From JBOHPP01 sp050731755 (GTDB lineage: Bacteria; Methylomirabilota; Methylomirabilia; Rokubacteriales; CSP1-6), in NCBI GenBank assembly GCA_050731755.1, contig JBOHPP010000229.1, positions 1 to 13,175 on the forward strand: a DNA stretch of 13,175 bases. The letters are read 5' to 3'. Below, one piece after another: positions 13,100 to 13,175 of the stretch. The position numbers were made by a program, and so were the translations under genes. Within the stretch, counting starts at the first letter, position 1. Each line of letters opens with the position of its first letter. Under the pieces are notes generated by a model. That model was not told the origin of the DNA, did not search any database, and saw only the letters and a list, made by a program, of their open reading frames with translations.

Positions 13100-13175
13100 G
13101 GGCACAGCCCCGTGGACCGCCGGCGTCACCCGGGACGAGGGGGGTCCCACGCCGCCGGCCCACGGAGCTGTGCCC
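13100..13175. repeat. Long imperfect inverted repeat at the window end
   Basis: Arms 13100-13126 and 13149-13175 pair over 27 positions with three mismatches (13109/13166, 13116/13159 and 13120/13155). The outer nine, GGGCACAGC with GCTGTGCCC, are perfect. A second inner stem, GGGAC (13132-13136) with GTCCC (13144-13148), fills the loop, so the whole 76 bases can fold into one rod. No T-run follows inside the window, although sequence after 13175 is unseen. It lies 52 bases after the lipoprotein stop and may be a terminator, a REP-like or MITE-like element, or a stable RNA. The window ends exactly at its last base. Confidence 0.8.

Overview
The window is about 70% G+C and densely coded, with small intergenic gaps, clear AGGAGG-type ribosome sites and several 1-4 base stop/start overlaps. 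It looks like chromosomal sequence from a free-living, metabolically versatile soil or sediment bacterium. The gene mix resembles uncultured high-GC lineages such as Rokubacteria/Methylomirabilota: catabolic AMP-forming ligases, an ACMSD-type amidohydrolase with an EthD partner, a solo MreB and a PrpE-like ligase. That taxonomic guess is an inference. I see no rRNA, tRNA, CRISPR array, transposase or phage gene.

Layout. (1) Bases 1-2505, minus strand: an apparent operon read leftward, with an acyl-CoA synthetase, a sugar-isomerase-type TIM barrel (its start overlaps the ligase stop) and a VOC/glyoxalase protein cut by the window edge. (2) Bases 2654-4160, plus strand and divergent from (1): an amidohydrolase_2 protein and an EthD-domain protein 4 bases apart. 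Together (1) and (2) look like a divergent catabolic cluster for an aromatic or carboxylic substrate that I cannot name. (3) A convergent DUF456 membrane protein (4171-4659, minus) and a short zinc-ribbon protein (4856-5071, plus). (4) Bases 5147-9272: leuC, a MASE1-type hybrid histidine kinase and leuD, with the kinase lying between the two isomerase subunits and overlapping leuD by four bases. This is the most unusual arrangement in the window. (5) Bases 9273-9711: no intact gene. A promoter-like box and a strong ribosome site precede the fused ends of an enolase-superfamily gene that has lost its middle and its frame, followed by a hairpin. (6) A solo mreB-like gene with substitutions in its ATP-binding motifs. 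(7) A PrpE-like propionyl/acetyl-CoA synthetase behind a palindromic promoter region, followed by a small lipoprotein. (8) A long imperfect inverted repeat ends exactly at the last base.

How the genes work together. Regions (1) and (2) probably activate and process an organic acid or ring-derived substrate. Region (4) encodes both halves of an isopropylmalate-isomerase-type enzyme, co-translated with a membrane sensor kinase. No leuA or leuB lies in the window, and both subunits depart from the usual sequence in conserved motifs, so the substrate may be isopropylmalate or a related hydroxyacid. Region (7) would activate propionate or acetate. Regulatory sites are by-eye matches and are scored low.
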